A DNA stretch of 64,000 bases from the NCBI GenBank assembly GCA_023413135.1, contig JAEZQK010000088.1, forward strand, positions 1 through 64,000, in the 5' to 3' direction. This DNA comes from Bacillota bacterium (GTDB lineage Bacteria; Bacillota; Clostridia; Christensenellales; Aristaeellaceae). Made by a program: the position numbers and the translations under genes. This document shows, one piece after another, positions 33,729 to 41,213 of this stretch (its first letter is position 1; the number at the start of each line of letters is the position of its first letter). The notes under the pieces are model-generated. The model was not told the origin of the DNA. It did not search any database and worked only from the letters and a program-made list of their open reading frames with translations.

Positions 33729-34030
33729 TTTTTGTCCCCCTGCTGCCTAAGCCTTATCGCAATGCCAACAAGAACGCCGGTTAACACCATCGGAGCGGTA
33801 AGGAAGACGGAGATGGTGATGACCCTTTGAAGTGATGCATCATGCTTTATACCCATGGCCAGCCCCATCAGGGATGTATCCATGGCGCTCATCATGCTTT
33901 CCATAAACAGCATGACTTCGCTTTGCGTGGGTCCGGGCCTGAAGATGGAGATCAGGACACCTGATGCAAGGAAGAAAAAGAACGTGGTCATCGTCCAAAT
34001 GAAGCCTTTAAACCAGGGTTTTTGCATCAT
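33707..34030 (-). CDS. Small two-helix Met-rich membrane protein B
   Basis: 107 residues: helix 1 (FIWTMTTFFFFLASGVLISIF), a loop with MLFMESMMSAMDTSLMGLAMG and a His, helix 2 (VITISVFLTAPMVLTGVLVGIAI), then a basic tail with one Cys. I choose ATG 34030 after GAGGTGA; the open frame upstream lies within the cytochrome-b-like gene. It is related in plan to protein A at 33378. Probably an envelope copper-handling subunit. Confidence 0.6.
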   Translation of the reverse strand: MMQKPWFKGFIWTMTTFFFFLASGVLISIFRPGPTQSEVMLFMESMMSAMDTSLMGLAMGIKHDASLQRVITISVFLTAPMVLTGVLVGIAIRLRQQGDKKCSTRKS

Positions 34031-34035
34031 TCCCT

Positions 34036-34518
34036 TCACCTCGCTCCCTGCTCCGCCTGCTTTGCCTTCCCCTTGTTTACAATGAGCGCGTGGCTCTTTT
34101 TGTAAATGTGCCAGATTACGCTGGCCAAGGTAAGATACGAGATGTATTCGTGAATCCAAAGAGCAATGGTAGCCACCTTGATATCAAGCTCCGAGCACAC
34201 CCAGATGATGGCGCCGGTGATGATAAGGATGAGCGTTGTAATAAAGGTGAAAAGCTGATATCCGCTGCGTCCAATAATGAACCAGGGGAGCTTTTGCGTT
34301 TTCTTCTTTACAGCCCTTCCTATCTCGTATACGATGGAGATGAATGTCAGCATTACGAATATTGCCGCCATCACTCTGTGTACGTTGATTGCCAGAGCAT
34401 AGTTATAGCTTAACAGCCAGCCATATTTGGCGCCTACCATGGAAAAACCGCTTAGCGCCAGAAGCGACCAAACTATTGCCCAAAGCCAGTGCATAATAAA
34501 ATCGAATCGCTTGTGCAT
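34036..34518 (-). CDS. Cytochrome b561/DUF4405-like membrane protein
   Basis: 160 residues with four membrane helices and histidines placed for haem ligation: MHW in helix 1, NVHR in helix 2, and WIHEY and VIWHIYKK in the last part. This resembles the di-haem cytochrome b subunits of formate dehydrogenase or DUF4405 proteins. It could pass electrons across the membrane, for instance for Cu(II)/Cu(I) redox control, but no partner oxidoreductase is evident here. The ribosome site is GCGAGGTTAGG. It lies five bases upstream of the next gene's start. Confidence 0.65.
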   Translation of the reverse strand: MHKRFDFIMHWLWAIVWSLLALSGFSMVGAKYGWLLSYNYALAINVHRVMAAIFVMLTFISIVYEIGRAVKKKTQKLPWFIIGRSGYQLFTFITTLILIITGAIIWVCSELDIKVATIALWIHEYISYLTLASVIWHIYKKSHALIVNKGKAKQAEQGAR

Positions 34519-34604
34519 TATCCTAACCTCGCTTTTCGTGATTTTTTATGAATGACAGGTTGGGCAGCTTGCACCTTGGCGCTAAGCGGCGTGCTAGGTT
34601 ACTG

Positions 34605-35039
34605 TCATTCAGCTTGCTTTACTTTTGTTCCGCAAGCAGGGCAAAACGCTGCATCGCCCGGGATTTTCGCGTTGCAATGAGCGCATGTGGCGTTTGTGAC
34701 TGTGCCACTTACAGGAACAGGCGTGTTGTTATTGCCGCGCTTTGCAATCAGCTGATACAGATATACGCCCAGGCCAACCACCAATCCCAGAACAGACAGG
34801 CCCATCAGAAGATGGAACAGGGTGGAGAGTATGTTTCCGAAATAAATCCCGCCCTGTCCGCCGGCATACCCTTCCATCATGCCGTAATTTCCGCCGAAGC
34901 CGTCCATATGGCCGTATCCGTACATGCCATATCCAGCCGGCCTGCCGAACAGGAAGAATACGAGTCCGACGCAAAGTGTAACGAGAACGATTATTCCGAT
35001 CGTTCTAATGACAGGATCATTCTTGAATGAATTAGGCAT
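34605..35039 (-). CDS. Membrane protein with C-terminal zinc ribbon
   Basis: 144 residues. Helix 1 (IGIIVLVTLCVGLVFFLFG), then a Gly/Tyr/Met-rich outer loop (YGMYGYGHMDGFGGNYGMME), helix 2 (LLMGLSVLGLVVGLGVYLY) and a cytosolic zinc-ribbon with two CxxC knuckles (CAHCNAKIPGDAAFCPACG). The loop recalls the Met-rich theme of the neighbours. GGAGGAAAGG is the ribosome site. It is likely part of the same operon and of envelope copper handling; specific function unknown. Confidence 0.65.
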   Translation of the reverse strand: MPNSFKNDPVIRTIGIIVLVTLCVGLVFFLFGRPAGYGMYGYGHMDGFGGNYGMMEGYAGGQGGIYFGNILSTLFHLLMGLSVLGLVVGLGVYLYQLIAKRGNNNTPVPVSGTVTNATCAHCNAKIPGDAAFCPACGTKVKQAE

Positions 35040-35108
35040 ATAACCTTTCCTCCGATCCGTTATTCATGTAAACCATTTGGAATAGAAAACCCGATTGCTT
35101 AACTTGTC

Positions 35109-35210
35109 CTAACCAGGCATCCATTTGAGGAGTAAAGAGAAACCGATTGTCCCCAGGAATAAGATCGCCACAGCTTTTAAGAGAGGATTTTTCTTTATCG
35201 CGCCCCACAT
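35109..35210 (-). CDS. 33-residue single-helix membrane peptide
   Basis: The frame reads MWGAIKKNPLLKAVAILFLG and continues TIGFSLLLKWMPG: a short basic start, one membrane helix and a Lys/Trp/Met end. GGAGGTGA stands seven bases before the ATG, as good as any ribosome site in the cluster. It lies between the zinc-ribbon protein and the repeat-containing membrane protein on the same strand, so it is probably a real operon member acting as a small subunit. No similar family comes to mind. Confidence 0.6.
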   Translation of the reverse strand: MWGAIKKNPLLKAVAILFLGTIGFSLLLKWMPG

Positions 35211-35252
35211 GTAAATCACCTCCTTCCCGGGTTAAAAGTCCTGTCCAAATCT

Positions 35253-36323
35253 TCAGTTCGCCTCTCCCGGCTTTACATCGGTGATTTCTGTTTTTGAGCG
35301 GGATTTTGCCTGATTCAGGATATAGCCAATCATGCCCAGGAGAAAAAATGCTCCGAAAGCGTATGGCAGTAAACCTGCGATGTAATCCATACTCAGGCTG
35401 TCAAATGCACCGGTACTTTGCGCTGTGGCGGTATGGCTTCCCGTTGCTGCATCAGCTGGCATTCCATTGGCCGGAATTGCAGGATTTGTTGGGATATACA
35501 CATAGGAAGCATAGTTCTCCGCTTGCTGTGCTAAGCTGCTTTCCAGCATGCTTGCCGCAGCCAGGCCCTCGGCCAGATTCAAAACACTCTGGTGGAGCTT
35601 GGTCATCCTTTCACTGTCATAGGGAATGCCGTTCTCCGAAACATAGGGGTTCAGGTTCAAAAGGCTCGCGGCGTCACTCATATGAGTGAGCGCATTTGTT
35701 AACAGCGCTTTGTTTTCAACAGCTTGGTCATACAGGCTGGAATAATACTGCGCGGTGCCGGTTATGTTCTGATCAGTAGCTTTTATCTGGCCTAAAAGAT
35801 TGTCACTAAGCTTATTCAGCATGGCGGTCCCAACGGCGATCTTGTACATACCGGAGTGAAGCTTTGCCATTTTTTCCGCATCGTACCTAAGCCCCATATC
35901 CTGCATGGAAACGGTCTGCGCTTGCGCATCTTCGTCACGTGTATCTTCGCTTACTGTTTCACTGTTTTCGGTTTTGCCGGTTGTTACGGGCTCCATTGTA
36001 AGGTACTGCATTGTATCATTCAGCTTTGCAATGATCCCCTCCAGCGTTTCCTTGTTCTTTTGTATATCGCCTTTGGGGCTGAACGCAGGCGTGCCGGTGT
36101 ATTGCTGCTGCGCCATTGTTTGCGTATTGGCCGCAGCTTGCGTCTGTTCTGTCGCTTGTGTCTGCGCCGCTGCTTGCGTATGGGAAGCGGATTCATTTTT
36201 GCCCATGGCGGAATGGCCCGCGTCTACAAAAAAGGTCTTGTAGCCGATAGAAAACACCACCAGAACGACCATTAATACAGTCACCATCATCATGGCACTA
36301 AAAAACCGCTTGACATTGCTCAT
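35253..36323 (-). CDS. Two-TM outer-domain protein with internal duplication, function unknown
   Basis: 356 residues. Helix at 10-30 (MMMVTVLMVVLVVFSIGY), a Gln/Thr/Ala-rich linker (TQAAAQTQATEQTQAAANTQ), a helical outer domain and a second membrane helix (LLPYAFGAFFLLGMIGYIL, about 318-337) with a short tail. The outer domain contains a repeat: YDAEKMAKLHSGMYKIAVGT and YDSERMTKLHQSVLNLAEGL, about 75 residues apart. Each MxKLH could offer Met/His ligands. GGAAGGTG precedes ATG. A CsoR-type palindrome lies just upstream (36352), so copper probably induces it. I do not recognise the family. Confidence 0.6.
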   Translation of the reverse strand: MSNVKRFFSAMMMVTVLMVVLVVFSIGYKTFFVDAGHSAMGKNESASHTQAAAQTQATEQTQAAANTQTMAQQQYTGTPAFSPKGDIQKNKETLEGIIAKLNDTMQYLTMEPVTTGKTENSETVSEDTRDEDAQAQTVSMQDMGLRYDAEKMAKLHSGMYKIAVGTAMLNKLSDNLLGQIKATDQNITGTAQYYSSLYDQAVENKALLTNALTHMSDAASLLNLNPYVSENGIPYDSERMTKLHQSVLNLAEGLAAASMLESSLAQQAENYASYVYIPTNPAIPANGMPADAATGSHTATAQSTGAFDSLSMDYIAGLLPYAFGAFFLLGMIGYILNQAKSRSKTEITDVKPGEAN

Positions 36324-36351
36324 CGATCTTGCACCTTCCAGCCTATAATAC

Positions 36352-36370
36352 TATACCAAGGTAGGGTATA
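36352..36370. promoter_or_regulatory. CsoR operator candidate 1
   Basis: TATACCAAGGTAGGGTATA: TATACC and GGGTATA arms as in the TATACCC-GGGTATA operators of copper-sensing CsoR. It lies 29 bases upstream of the start at 36323, overlapping the probable minus-strand promoter (TATAGT/TATTAT near 36345-36352), and would control the whole 36323-32465 gene run. Confidence 0.65.
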
Positions 36371-36513
36371 TGGAGGATAAAACACCCCCTTTTCACCACT
36401 TGCGATGACCGCCTTTGAGTATGTGTCCATACCCGTACTTGCGTTCATCTGAGGACATTATGCCTGTGTATCATGAAGATTTGATGGAGATTTATGTTCT
36501 CACAAGTTTTTTT

Positions 36514-37923
36514 TCATTTCTTTTTTAGCCTGAGTGTGTTCCCAACAACCGATACGGTACCAAGGATTATGGCAGCCATCGCAAGTACCGGGTTCATAAG
36601 GGGGCCGCCAAAAAGATCGAGCAGGCCTGCCGCAACCGGAATGCCGATTACATGATAGGCAAATGCCCAGAACAGATTACCCCTTAAGATGCGTACCGTT
36701 TTCCTGCATAATTGTATGGCTGCTGCCACATTTGTAAGGTCATTGCCCGTGAGCACAATATCAGAAGCTGCTATGGCCTTATCCGCAGATAGGCCAACGA
36801 CGATGCCGGCATCGGCTTGCAAAAGGGCCGGCGCGTCGCTTGCGCTGCTGCCCACCACAGCCACTTTCTTCCCTTCGGTTTGTAAGCTTTTCACCGCATG
36901 TATACTGTCTTGCGGCGGTATACCGGCAAGGAGCCTTGAAACACCTGCCTGCTGTGCGACGGTTTCGGCGGTCTTTATATCATCGCCTGTCACCATCACT
37001 ACTTCTATGCCCATGGACTTAAGCATTTGAATGGTTTTTTTGCTGCTTTCCTTTACGGTGTGCGCGGGTACAACATCCGCTTCCCTGGTCATGACATCGC
37101 AAATTATATCCGATTCGCCTAGCACAACCGTATCGATATTGCCCGCCGCTTCAAAGGCTTCTGTTCCTTTGATGAGTATCCCATGCTTTATGCCTCTTCT
37201 GGCGCTTATGCAAGCAGCGGCAGGGGCGGCAATACCAAGGCTTCCCGGGCATGCAATGATGAGGACAGAGAGGAGGACAGACAGTGCAAACGTACTATTC
37301 TGGCCGCCCATCAGCCACGCTCCGGTTGCAATGACCGCAAGCGTGCCTAGGATGGGTACATAGTACCCTGATACGGTATCCGTCCAAGGCACGGGACGCA
37401 TTTTGGACGGATTAGCTTCCCACGCGGCAATATTTGAATCTTTCCCTGCAACCTTTTTGATGAACTTTCTAACCTTGCCTTGTGTTGACGCCTCCCGCAT
37501 TCTGCCCAGCAGGGAAAGGGTAATGATTGCGCCGGCTGATGCAAAGTACAACCTATCGGAAGCGCCGAAATTGCCTATGTAAATCTGATAGGTGGAGTAC
37601 AGGCTATAACCGAAGGATGTAAGCGATCCGATGGCAATCAGCGTATCCATGTTGGGGCTTCTTTGAAAGAGAGCTTTGAGGCCGGCAAAAAAGAACCTGT
37701 AACCAGCCAGGATGATTGGCAGCGTCAACACAATTTGTACCAGCGCAAGCGACAAGGGATACTGCATTGGCTCAAGCATGCTGGGATAGGGGATGGTCAG
37801 CCACCAGAGCATGGGTACGATCGCCAGGTATAAAAGCGGCAGGCAAAATGCAGCCGCAATGACAAACTTTACCCTGAGGGTGCGGCGCTTTCTCCTTTGT
37901 CTTCTTTCATCATCTATTACCAT
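36514..37923 (-). CDS. Catalytically dead P1B-type ATPase homologue
   Basis: A 469-residue relative of CopA that keeps the membrane helices but lacks the machinery of ATP hydrolysis. The N-terminal metal domains are absent. The actuator domain with TGES is deleted between residues about 158 and 180. The transport motif CPC is CPG (225-227). The DKTGT loop is VVLGESD (266-272). The nucleotide domain is missing, although TGDD (312-315) remains. GDGxNDAP is GSSASDAP (358-365). Helix 7 YN is YH, and helix 8 has lost MxxSS. The frame is open with a good GAGGAG ribosome site, so it is kept as a protein. It is co-directional with CsoR and a DUF2933 gene. It may act as a passive Cu(I) site, an assembly partner of CopA or a sensor. 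Confidence 0.8.
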   Translation of the reverse strand: MVIDDERRQRRKRRTLRVKFVIAAAFCLPLLYLAIVPMLWWLTIPYPSMLEPMQYPLSLALVQIVLTLPIILAGYRFFFAGLKALFQRSPNMDTLIAIGSLTSFGYSLYSTYQIYIGNFGASDRLYFASAGAIITLSLLGRMREASTQGKVRKFIKKVAGKDSNIAAWEANPSKMRPVPWTDTVSGYYVPILGTLAVIATGAWLMGGQNSTFALSVLLSVLIIACPGSLGIAAPAAACISARRGIKHGILIKGTEAFEAAGNIDTVVLGESDIICDVMTREADVVPAHTVKESSKKTIQMLKSMGIEVVMVTGDDIKTAETVAQQAGVSRLLAGIPPQDSIHAVKSLQTEGKKVAVVGSSASDAPALLQADAGIVVGLSADKAIAASDIVLTGNDLTNVAAAIQLCRKTVRILRGNLFWAFAYHVIGIPVAAGLLDLFGGPLMNPVLAMAAIILGTVSVVGNTLRLKKK

Positions 37924-37948
37924 GGGGAATTCTCCTCGTCTAAATGGA

Positions 37949-38191
37949 TTAATGACACCTGGGTTTGTGGTGGCTTTCTTCCGAATTGTGCCCTTTATCC
38001 ATGGCCTTGTGCATCAGGGGCATCATCAGCAAATGCGACAGCGGGCAAAGGAGAAGCATAACGGCAGGCAAATAACTGCCAATGTTTATCACACCGGAAC
38101 GATTCAGTATAAGTATCAGCATCGCTGTTATAGGCGCAATCACGCAAAGCGCCATCAGGTATTTCCTCTTTTTGTTTCCTTGCTTTTCCAT
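37949..38191 (-). CDS. Small DUF2933-like membrane protein
   Basis: 80 residues: basic start, two membrane helices (YLMALCVIAPITAMLILILN and YLPAVMLLLCPLSHLLMMPLM) and a His-rich tail (MHKAMDKGHNSEESHHKPRCH). The pattern LLCPLSHLLMMPLMH is the one of DUF2933 proteins, which often travel with copper resistance genes. The His/Met/Cys residues around the second helix and tail could bind copper. AAAGGAGG precedes ATG; it lies between CsoR and the dead ATPase. Confidence 0.75.
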   Translation of the reverse strand: MEKQGNKKRKYLMALCVIAPITAMLILILNRSGVINIGSYLPAVMLLLCPLSHLLMMPLMHKAMDKGHNSEESHHKPRCH

Positions 38192-38252
38192 AACTAACCT
38201 CCTTTCACATTGCGTTTTTTTATACTAACTGCATAGACGGTATCGAATGATA

Positions 38253-38579
38253 TTACAGCAGCCTGCCGATGGTGACCAGCAGCTCATCTACAATCTCGTC
38301 TTCGCCGCCCCTGATTTTCTCCACCAGGCAACCCTTGATATGGTTTTCCAAAACCAGCTTGCCGATGGAATTCAGCGCCGATTGTACCGCGGCAATTTGA
38401 GTCAATACGTCATCGCAGTAGACATCCTTCTCAATCATGCCTTTGATGCCGCGAACCTGGCCCTCCACCCGGTTCAGCCTTGATACAAGGCCGGATTTCA
38501 GCTTTAACTCCCGGGATGTCATTCTTCCGCCGCTCTCTTTTGTATCGCAGCAGCCCGTTTTCGTAACATTCATGTCCAT
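38253..38579 (-). CDS. csoR: CsoR-family copper-sensing repressor 1
   Basis: 108 residues. After an unusual Cys-containing N-terminus (MDMNVTKTGCCDTKESGGRM) comes the helical CsoR core: LVSRLNRVEGQVRGIKGMIE, then Cys in VYCDDVL and His/Cys in ENHIKGCLVE, the x-C-H-C arrangement that binds Cu(I). Copper binding releases the tetramer from its operator. The start at 38579 follows AAGGGGGAAG. A CsoR-type palindrome lies 32 bases upstream at 38611. It heads the operon with DUF2933 and the dead ATPase. It is very similar to the second CsoR at 40794. Confidence 0.9.
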   Translation of the reverse strand: MDMNVTKTGCCDTKESGGRMTSRELKLKSGLVSRLNRVEGQVRGIKGMIEKDVYCDDVLTQIAAVQSALNSIGKLVLENHIKGCLVEKIRGGEDEIVDELLVTIGRLL

Positions 38580-38610
38580 TACCGCTTCCCCCTTGCTTCG
38601 TCCGGATAAC

Positions 38611-38627
38611 ATACCCCCTGTGGGTAT
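38611..38627. promoter_or_regulatory. CsoR operator candidate 2
   Basis: ATACCC-CCTGT-GGGTAT, upstream of csoR 1 and about 150 bases before the divergent HMA-SafE-cupredoxin gene. One site could control both directions. Confidence 0.75.
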
Positions 38628-38777
38628 ATGGGCATTATACGCAAGACATTTTGCATTGTCAACAGGGACCTTTTCACGCATTTTATAAGGATACGCAAAA
38701 ACATTGACCAAAATATTCTGTGAAAACCAAAAGAAAAAGTTGCGTTCTCCATCAAATCTCCAAAAAGCTGCTGTAGC

Positions 38778-40616
38778 ATGGGGTCAGTACATGAAAAGAA
38801 AGGGGAGAGCGCTACGGCAACCTCCAAAATCGTCAAAAAAACGCTGAAGATCGACGGAATGACTTGCGTAAGCTGCGAAAACAGGATTGAGCGCAAGCTT
38901 CAAAATACGCCCGGCATTCTTACTGCAAAGGTAAGCTATTCCGGCGGGACAGCCGTCCTTACATATGACAGTCAGGCTGTCACGCTGGAGGGCATTACAG
39001 AAATCATCGAGCGGATGGACTACAAGGTCAAAAGCGCCGTGCGTACCGCCGGTCCCAAGGCAGACATCACAAAGACGCTGGGCGTTGCTATCGTGCTATT
39101 TGCGCTTTACATGATCGTAAGCCGCCTGGGCGTCCTGAATATTTTCAATGCCTTTCCCCAGGCGGAAAAGAACATGGGCTATGGCATGCTGTTTGTGATC
39201 GGGCTTTTGACTTCCGTGCATTGCGTGGCCATGTGCGGGGGCATCGGCTTGTCCCAGTGTGTTCCCCAGGGGAAGGATGTTGCGGGCAGCGGGAAGTGGT
39301 CTACCATCCGGCCCAGCCTTTTGTACAACGCCGGCAGGGTCATTTCGTATACAATTGTCGGCGGGATCGTGGGCGCCATCGGCTCTGTGGTCAGCTTTTC
39401 CGGCGCGCTCAAGGGCGTCGTGCAGCTGGCTGCCGGGGTGTTCATGGTCATCATGGGGCTGAACATGCTCAATCTCTTCCCCTGGCTCAAAAAGCTGAAC
39501 CCAAGGATGCCCAAAATCTTTGCACGGAAAATCAACCGGGAAAAAGGGCGCAGCAACAGCCCCCTGTATGTGGGGCTTTTAAACGGGTTGATGCCCTGCG
39601 GACCTTTGCAGGCCATGCAATTGTATGCATTGTCCACGGGCAGCCCGCTCAGTGGCGCGCTGTCGATGCTTTTGTTCAGCCTGGGCACCGTGCCGCTGAT
39701 GTTCGGCCTGGGCGCGCTCAGCTCCATTTTGAGCAAGAAGTTCACCCACCGGATGATGCGCGTCAGCGCCGTGCTGGTTACGATGCTTGGCGTTTTCATG
39801 TTCTCAAGCGGCATGAGCCTTTCCGGCATTGCGCTCCCTTCCGCCAGCGGCGATGCAAAAAGCGGGAATATTGCCCAGGTGAAGGATGGCATTCAGTATA
39901 TAACCACCGGTCTTTCCTCCGGGCGGTATGAGCCCATCACCGTGCAAAAGGGCATCCCCGTCCAGTGGATCATTCAGGCGGAAGACGGCGACATCAACGG
40001 CTGCAACAACAGGATCATCATCCCCAAATACAATAAGGAGATGCAGTTGTCCATCGGCGACAACGTGATCGAATTTACGCCTACGGATAGCGGCGTTGTT
40101 CCCTATAGCTGCTGGATGGGCATGATCAGAAGCCAGATCACGGTGGTGGATGATATCAACAACGCCAGTACACCAGCACCTTTACCTAATAATAATGAAG
40201 CTGCGTACCGTATTCCCACGGAGGAGATCGCCATGGCCCGGATTGAGGATGGCGTACAGTATGCGGAAATCACCATAGACGGAAGCGGGTTTACCCCCGC
40301 CGTGGTGGTCATGCAAAACGGGGTTGAAACGGAATGGGTGATCAATGCTGTAAATCCAAGCGGCGGCAGCAGCGTCCTTTTGTTCCCCCAATACTACGCG
40401 CAGATCGATGTGAATGACGGGGACAATGAGATTACATTGGTGCCCGAGGGGGACTTTGACTTTTCCACAGCGGACGCTTCCTACTTTGGGTATGTGAAGG
40501 TGGTCGACGACCTGAAAAACGTGGACCTTGACCAGATCCGGCAGGAGGTCCGGCAGTATACCCCTGTTTTCTGGGATGTAAGCCAGGATAGCGCAGCGTT
40601 TCCCAGCTGCCATTAA
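38778..40616 (+). CDS. HMA-SafE-cupredoxin fusion protein
   Basis: 612 residues with three kinds of domain. Residues 22-90 form a heavy-metal-associated domain with GMTCVSC (27-33). From about 100 to 345 six to seven membrane helices form a SafE/UreH-like sulfite-exporter-family domain with HCVAMCGG (about 148-155) and LMPCGPLQAMQ. Two cupredoxin-like domains follow at about 370-465 and 478-590; the first keeps Cys/Met candidates (NGCNN, PYSCWMGM), the second has no such site. The order suggests passage of Cu(I) from the cytosolic HMA to outer cupredoxin sites. The start is uncertain, with no clear ribosome site before ATG 38778. Confidence 0.85.
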   Translation: MGSVHEKKGESATATSKIVKKTLKIDGMTCVSCENRIERKLQNTPGILTAKVSYSGGTAVLTYDSQAVTLEGITEIIERMDYKVKSAVRTAGPKADITKTLGVAIVLFALYMIVSRLGVLNIFNAFPQAEKNMGYGMLFVIGLLTSVHCVAMCGGIGLSQCVPQGKDVAGSGKWSTIRPSLLYNAGRVISYTIVGGIVGAIGSVVSFSGALKGVVQLAAGVFMVIMGLNMLNLFPWLKKLNPRMPKIFARKINREKGRSNSPLYVGLLNGLMPCGPLQAMQLYALSTGSPLSGALSMLLFSLGTVPLMFGLGALSSILSKKFTHRMMRVSAVLVTMLGVFMFSSGMSLSGIALPSASGDAKSGNIAQVKDGIQYITTGLSSGRYEPITVQKGIPVQWIIQAEDGDINGCNNRIIIPKYNKEMQLSIGDNVIEFTPTDSGVVPYSCWMGMIRSQITVVDDINNASTPAPLPNNNEAAYRIPTEEIAMARIEDGVQYAEITIDGSGFTPAVVVMQNGVETEWVINAVNPSGGSSVLLFPQYYAQIDVNDGDNEITLVPEGDFDFSTADASYFGYVKVVDDLKNVDLDQIRQEVRQYTPVFWDVSQDSAAFPSCH

Positions 40617-40708
40617 TATGGAATAACATACTTTTTACTGTTCACTATTCATTGTTCAATGTTCTTTGTTCATTGGAATGGTTCGTGCGAATTTATTTTA
40701 TTTCCCTC

Positions 40709-40737
40709 TTGACAAGCGAAAGATATGCATCTATACT
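40709..40737 (+). promoter_or_regulatory. Promoter of the csoR2-copA operon
   Basis: TTGACA (40709-40714) and TATACT (40732-40737) are 17 bases apart. Transcription would begin at about 40744, inside the CsoR palindrome. Confidence 0.85.
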
Positions 40738-40741
40738 GGCG

Positions 40742-40760
40742 ATACACCCCAGGGGGGTAT
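40742..40760. promoter_or_regulatory. CsoR operator candidate 3
   Basis: ATACACCCCAGGGGGGTAT, a GC-centred palindrome right at the expected transcription start, an ideal position for repression of the copA operon. Confidence 0.8.
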
Positions 40761-40793
40761 GGTATTACTCCGAACCTAGGAGGAGGCGGTATC

Positions 40794-41147
40794 TTGGCAA
40801 ACGAGCAATGGGAAGATGTTCAACCGGAGGATGCTTTGGCGGAAGAAACGCCCATGTGCCCTCATTGTGCGCAAAGGACGACGGTCCGGGAGGAGAAGCT
40901 GCGTTCCTCGCTGCTCCGGCGGCTCAACTGTGTGGAAGGGCAGGTGCGCGGCATCAAGGGGATGGTGGAGAAAGACGTGTACTGCGACGACGTCCTCAAC
41001 CAGATCGCCGCCGTTCGGTCGGCCCTGACCTCTATCAGCAAGATGGTGCTGGAAAACCACATTCACGGATGCCTGGTGGATAAGATCCGCAGCGGCGAAG
41101 ACGATGTGGTGGACGAACTGGTGGCAACCATCGGCAGGCTCCTATAA
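40794..41147 (+). CDS. csoR: CsoR-family copper-sensing repressor 2
   Basis: 117 residues. An acidic N-terminus with CPHC (MCPHCAQRTTVREEK), possibly an extra metal site, precedes the CsoR core LLRRLNCVEGQVRGIKGMVE, the Cys of VYCDDVL and the His/Cys of ENHIHGCLVDKI. The TTG start at 40794 is fixed by AGGAGGCGG; the ATG at 40725 lies upstream of the expected transcript. It leads the operon with DUF2318, CopA, a lipoprotein and CopZ. It differs from CsoR 1 mainly in the N-terminal arm, so the two may form mixed or differently tuned repressors. Confidence 0.9.
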   Translation: MANEQWEDVQPEDALAEETPMCPHCAQRTTVREEKLRSSLLRRLNCVEGQVRGIKGMVEKDVYCDDVLNQIAAVRSALTSISKMVLENHIHGCLVDKIRSGEDDVVDELVATIGRLL

Positions 41148-41213
41148 GTGCGTTGGGCACTTTTGTATCATGAATAAGGCATAAGGCAAATATAAAAGGA
41201 AGGATGTTTTACA

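Noticed and set aside
36514..37923. Broken copA pseudogene
   Set aside because: There is no frameshift or internal stop, the deletions keep the frame and remove whole domains, and a ribosome site is present, so it is listed as a gene.
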